Positions 62,833-64,000 of a stretch of 64,000 nt of DNA are shown in pieces. The notes under the pieces were generated by a model. That model was not told where the DNA came from. It searched no databases and saw nothing but the letters and a program-made list of their open reading frames with translations. Source of the DNA: CAJXVA01 sp963761755 (GTDB lineage: Bacteria; Myxococcota_A; Polyangia; Nannocystales; Nannocystaceae); NCBI GenBank assembly GCA_963761755.1, contig CAVXIC010000008.1, forward strand, positions 248,001 through 312,000. Reading direction: 5' to 3'. Position 1 is the first letter of the stretch. Each line of letters begins with the position of its first letter. The translations under genes and the position numbers were made by a program.

Positions 62833-63324
62833 TCAATCCATGGCCGTAGGGTCTCGTTCGCGTTCGCGCAGCGGGCTGGCGAGGTCGCGCTGATAGCTCC
62901 GCAGCTCGGAGGCGACCGAGTAGCCGAGCTTCCCGTAGAAGAGGTGCGCGGCCTTGCGGTGGCGCTGGAATTGCGCGGCGACGTCGTCGATGCCGCGGCG
63001 CAACGCCCAGTTGTGCACCCGCTCGAGCAGCAGGCGGCCGATGCCCGTACATCGGTGGGCATTGGCGACCACGATCGCCTCGATCTCGACCAGGGGGCGG
63101 TGGATGAGGCCGATCTCGACGGATGCGTGCAGCATGCCGATGATCCCATGGGGTCGATCGAAGGCGAGGAAGACGACGTGATCGGTGGTGCCCAGAACGC
63201 GCTCGAGACGACGCCGGACCAGGGGCTCTTCGGCGTCGTGCCCGAGTTCGAGGAGCATGCGACAGACGGCGGGCGTGTCTTCGAGCTGAGCTTCGCGGAC
63301 CTGAGCGGCCATGAACGGCGCCAT
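62833..63324 (-). CDS. GNAT family N-acetyltransferase
   Basis: About 163 residues from MAPFMAAQVREAQLEDTPAV (63324; Met at 63312 also possible). The acetyl-CoA site RCTGIGRLLLERVHNWAL and C-terminal KAAHLFYGKLGYSVASEL are GNAT hallmarks. It lies 16 bp after the imuB stop on the same strand, so it is probably co-transcribed with imuB. The substrate is unknown; it is not part of known ImuABC mutasomes. Confidence 0.85.
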   Translation of the reverse strand: MAPFMAAQVREAQLEDTPAVCRMLLELGHDAEEPLVRRRLERVLGTTDHVVFLAFDRPHGIIGMLHASVEIGLIHRPLVEIEAIVVANAHRCTGIGRLLLERVHNWALRRGIDDVAAQFQRHRKAAHLFYGKLGYSVASELRSYQRDLASPLRERERDPTAMD

Positions 63325-63340
63325 GGTACCAGCCGAGGTG

Positions 63341-64000
63341 TCAGTCGACGACACCGTGGAGCATCCAGCGGCGTCTGGGCCGATCGTAGTAGATCCACAG
63401 CGTCTCGCCGGTCGAGGTGTGGGCGAAGTAGTAGTCGCGCTCCACGGTGCGGACCCACCAGCCTCCGCTGACGCGATAGGGCCCATCGAGGCTGGTGACG
63501 GTGCCGCGACGGCCCAGCCAGGTCTCGGGCTCGTGTCGGGGGCGCGGAGGCAGGGGCAGGGGACGCTGCAGCACCCGGCGACACAAGGGAAGCGGTGCCT
63601 CCGAGGCGCTCACCTGCGGAAAGCCGATCTGCCCGGTGGGCTCCCACGCGAAGCTGGCCTCGGGCAGGTGGGCGGCACGCAAGGTGGCACGCGTGACGGA
63701 TTCGGGGCCGTAGGAGGCCTTCAAACGAGCGATGGCACGACCTGCCGCGTCGAGGTCCCGACGACTCTGGGTGCGAAACAACGCCAGCTGATCGGTCGTG
63801 GCCGCCACGCCCTCGAGTCGAATGCGGACCTCTTCGATCGCCGCAGGCAGGGTGAGAGACTCCAAGCGGAGCCGAACGAGCTCGAGGAGCGAGAGCACAT
63901 CGAGGGTTGGACCGGCCGGCTCGATGTATTGGTCGTGGACTCCAGCATGGTCGAGCTTGAGCTGCAGGTGCAGGATCGACAGCGCCTGATGTCTCTTGGC
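63341..64000 (-). CDS. imuB: ImuB-like Y-family polymerase homologue, C-terminal part (5' end outside window)
   Basis: The frame stays open to the window end; about 219 residues are visible. The C-terminus (GPYRVSGGWWVRTVERDYYF, then GETLWIYYDRPRRRWMLHGV, ending VD) is the typical ImuB tail. The upstream part (VHDQYIEPAGPTLDVLSLLE, LPAAIEEVRIRLEGVAATTD) fits the little-finger and linker region. ImuB lacks polymerase activity and recruits DnaE2 (ImuC) to the beta clamp. The polymerase domain itself is outside the window, so catalytic residues cannot be checked. Confidence 0.88.
   Translation of the reverse strand, partial: AKRHQALSILHLQLKLDHAGVHDQYIEPAGPTLDVLSLLELVRLRLESLTLPAAIEEVRIRLEGVAATTDQLALFRTQSRRDLDAAGRAIARLKASYGPESVTRATLRAAHLPEASFAWEPTGQIGFPQVSASEAPLPLCRRVLQRPLPLPPRPRHEPETWLGRRGTVTSLDGPYRVSGGWWVRTVERDYYFAHTSTGETLWIYYDRPRRRWMLHGVVD

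Overview
The window comes from a high-GC bacterium that reads as a myxobacterium, most likely of the Nannocystaceae type. The reasons are the many secreted lipoproteins with a Ser/Thr-rich linker after the lipobox and Cys-rich mature domains, a protease with a MYXO-CTERM-like tail, an FHA-sigma54 activator, DUF4388 and TPR proteins, and a near match to the Myxococcus LexA box in front of dnaE2. This is inferred from protein style; no 16S gene is present.

Layout. 1-8.5 kb: end of an ABC exporter, a LysR regulator, a beta-propeller lipoprotein, a small DUF4169 protein, an FHA-sigma54 activator translationally coupled to a Gly-rich lipoprotein, and a CHAD protein. 8.5-14.2 kb: a DUF4266-DUF3570-TlpA-like trio, a metallopeptidase/ATP-grasp ligase pair, an AI-2E family membrane protein and a lone LytTR DNA-binding protein. 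14.2-29.3 kb: coupled S41 protease and lipoprotein, a TPR protein, tRNA-Val(CAC), RidA, a large carboxypeptidase-regulatory-like repeat protein, PrkA kinase, and a DacB-type D,D-carboxypeptidase whose signal peptide is out of frame. 29.4-43.1 kb: a vWA lipoprotein, a second S41 protease, a metalloprotease with a MYXO-CTERM-like tail, an HTTM membrane protein with a partner, a ferredoxin-NADP reductase-like protein, a DUF885 protein and a DUF4388 protein.

The most interesting part is 43.1-47.8 kb. It holds an apparent MNIO (DUF692) RiPP locus on the minus strand. A 114-residue exported or lipidated precursor has six Cys in tandem AGC-P repeats. It is followed by a Rho-independent-type terminator, the MNIO enzyme, a DUF2063/HvfC-like partner and a cytochrome P460-like protein; the last three genes are joined by ATGA overlaps. 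A CxxCH protein and a Cys-rich lipoprotein lie just upstream. The arrangement resembles bufferin/HvfABC-type loci, but I do not recognise the precursor repeat.

48.8-58.7 kb is an accessory region. It has a decayed paralogue of the Cys-rich lipoprotein, a Hint-domain fragment, a tyrosine-recombinase pseudogene, a Y1/RAYT-like transposase, and a large SpvB/TcdB/YD-repeat (Rhs-type) lipoprotein toxin. The toxin's C-terminal tip is out of frame with the body and is followed by an overlapping small zinc-ribbon-like gene, a candidate immunity gene. 59.1-64 kb holds the mutasome genes dnaE2 (imuC) and the C-terminal end of imuB, separated by an acetyltransferase gene and a WNPDDPR-repeat protein gene.

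Several reading frames of exported proteins are broken just after the signal peptide. At least one break elsewhere is a clear 8-bp tandem duplication. The others could be real or could be single-base sequence errors, and raw reads would be needed to decide.
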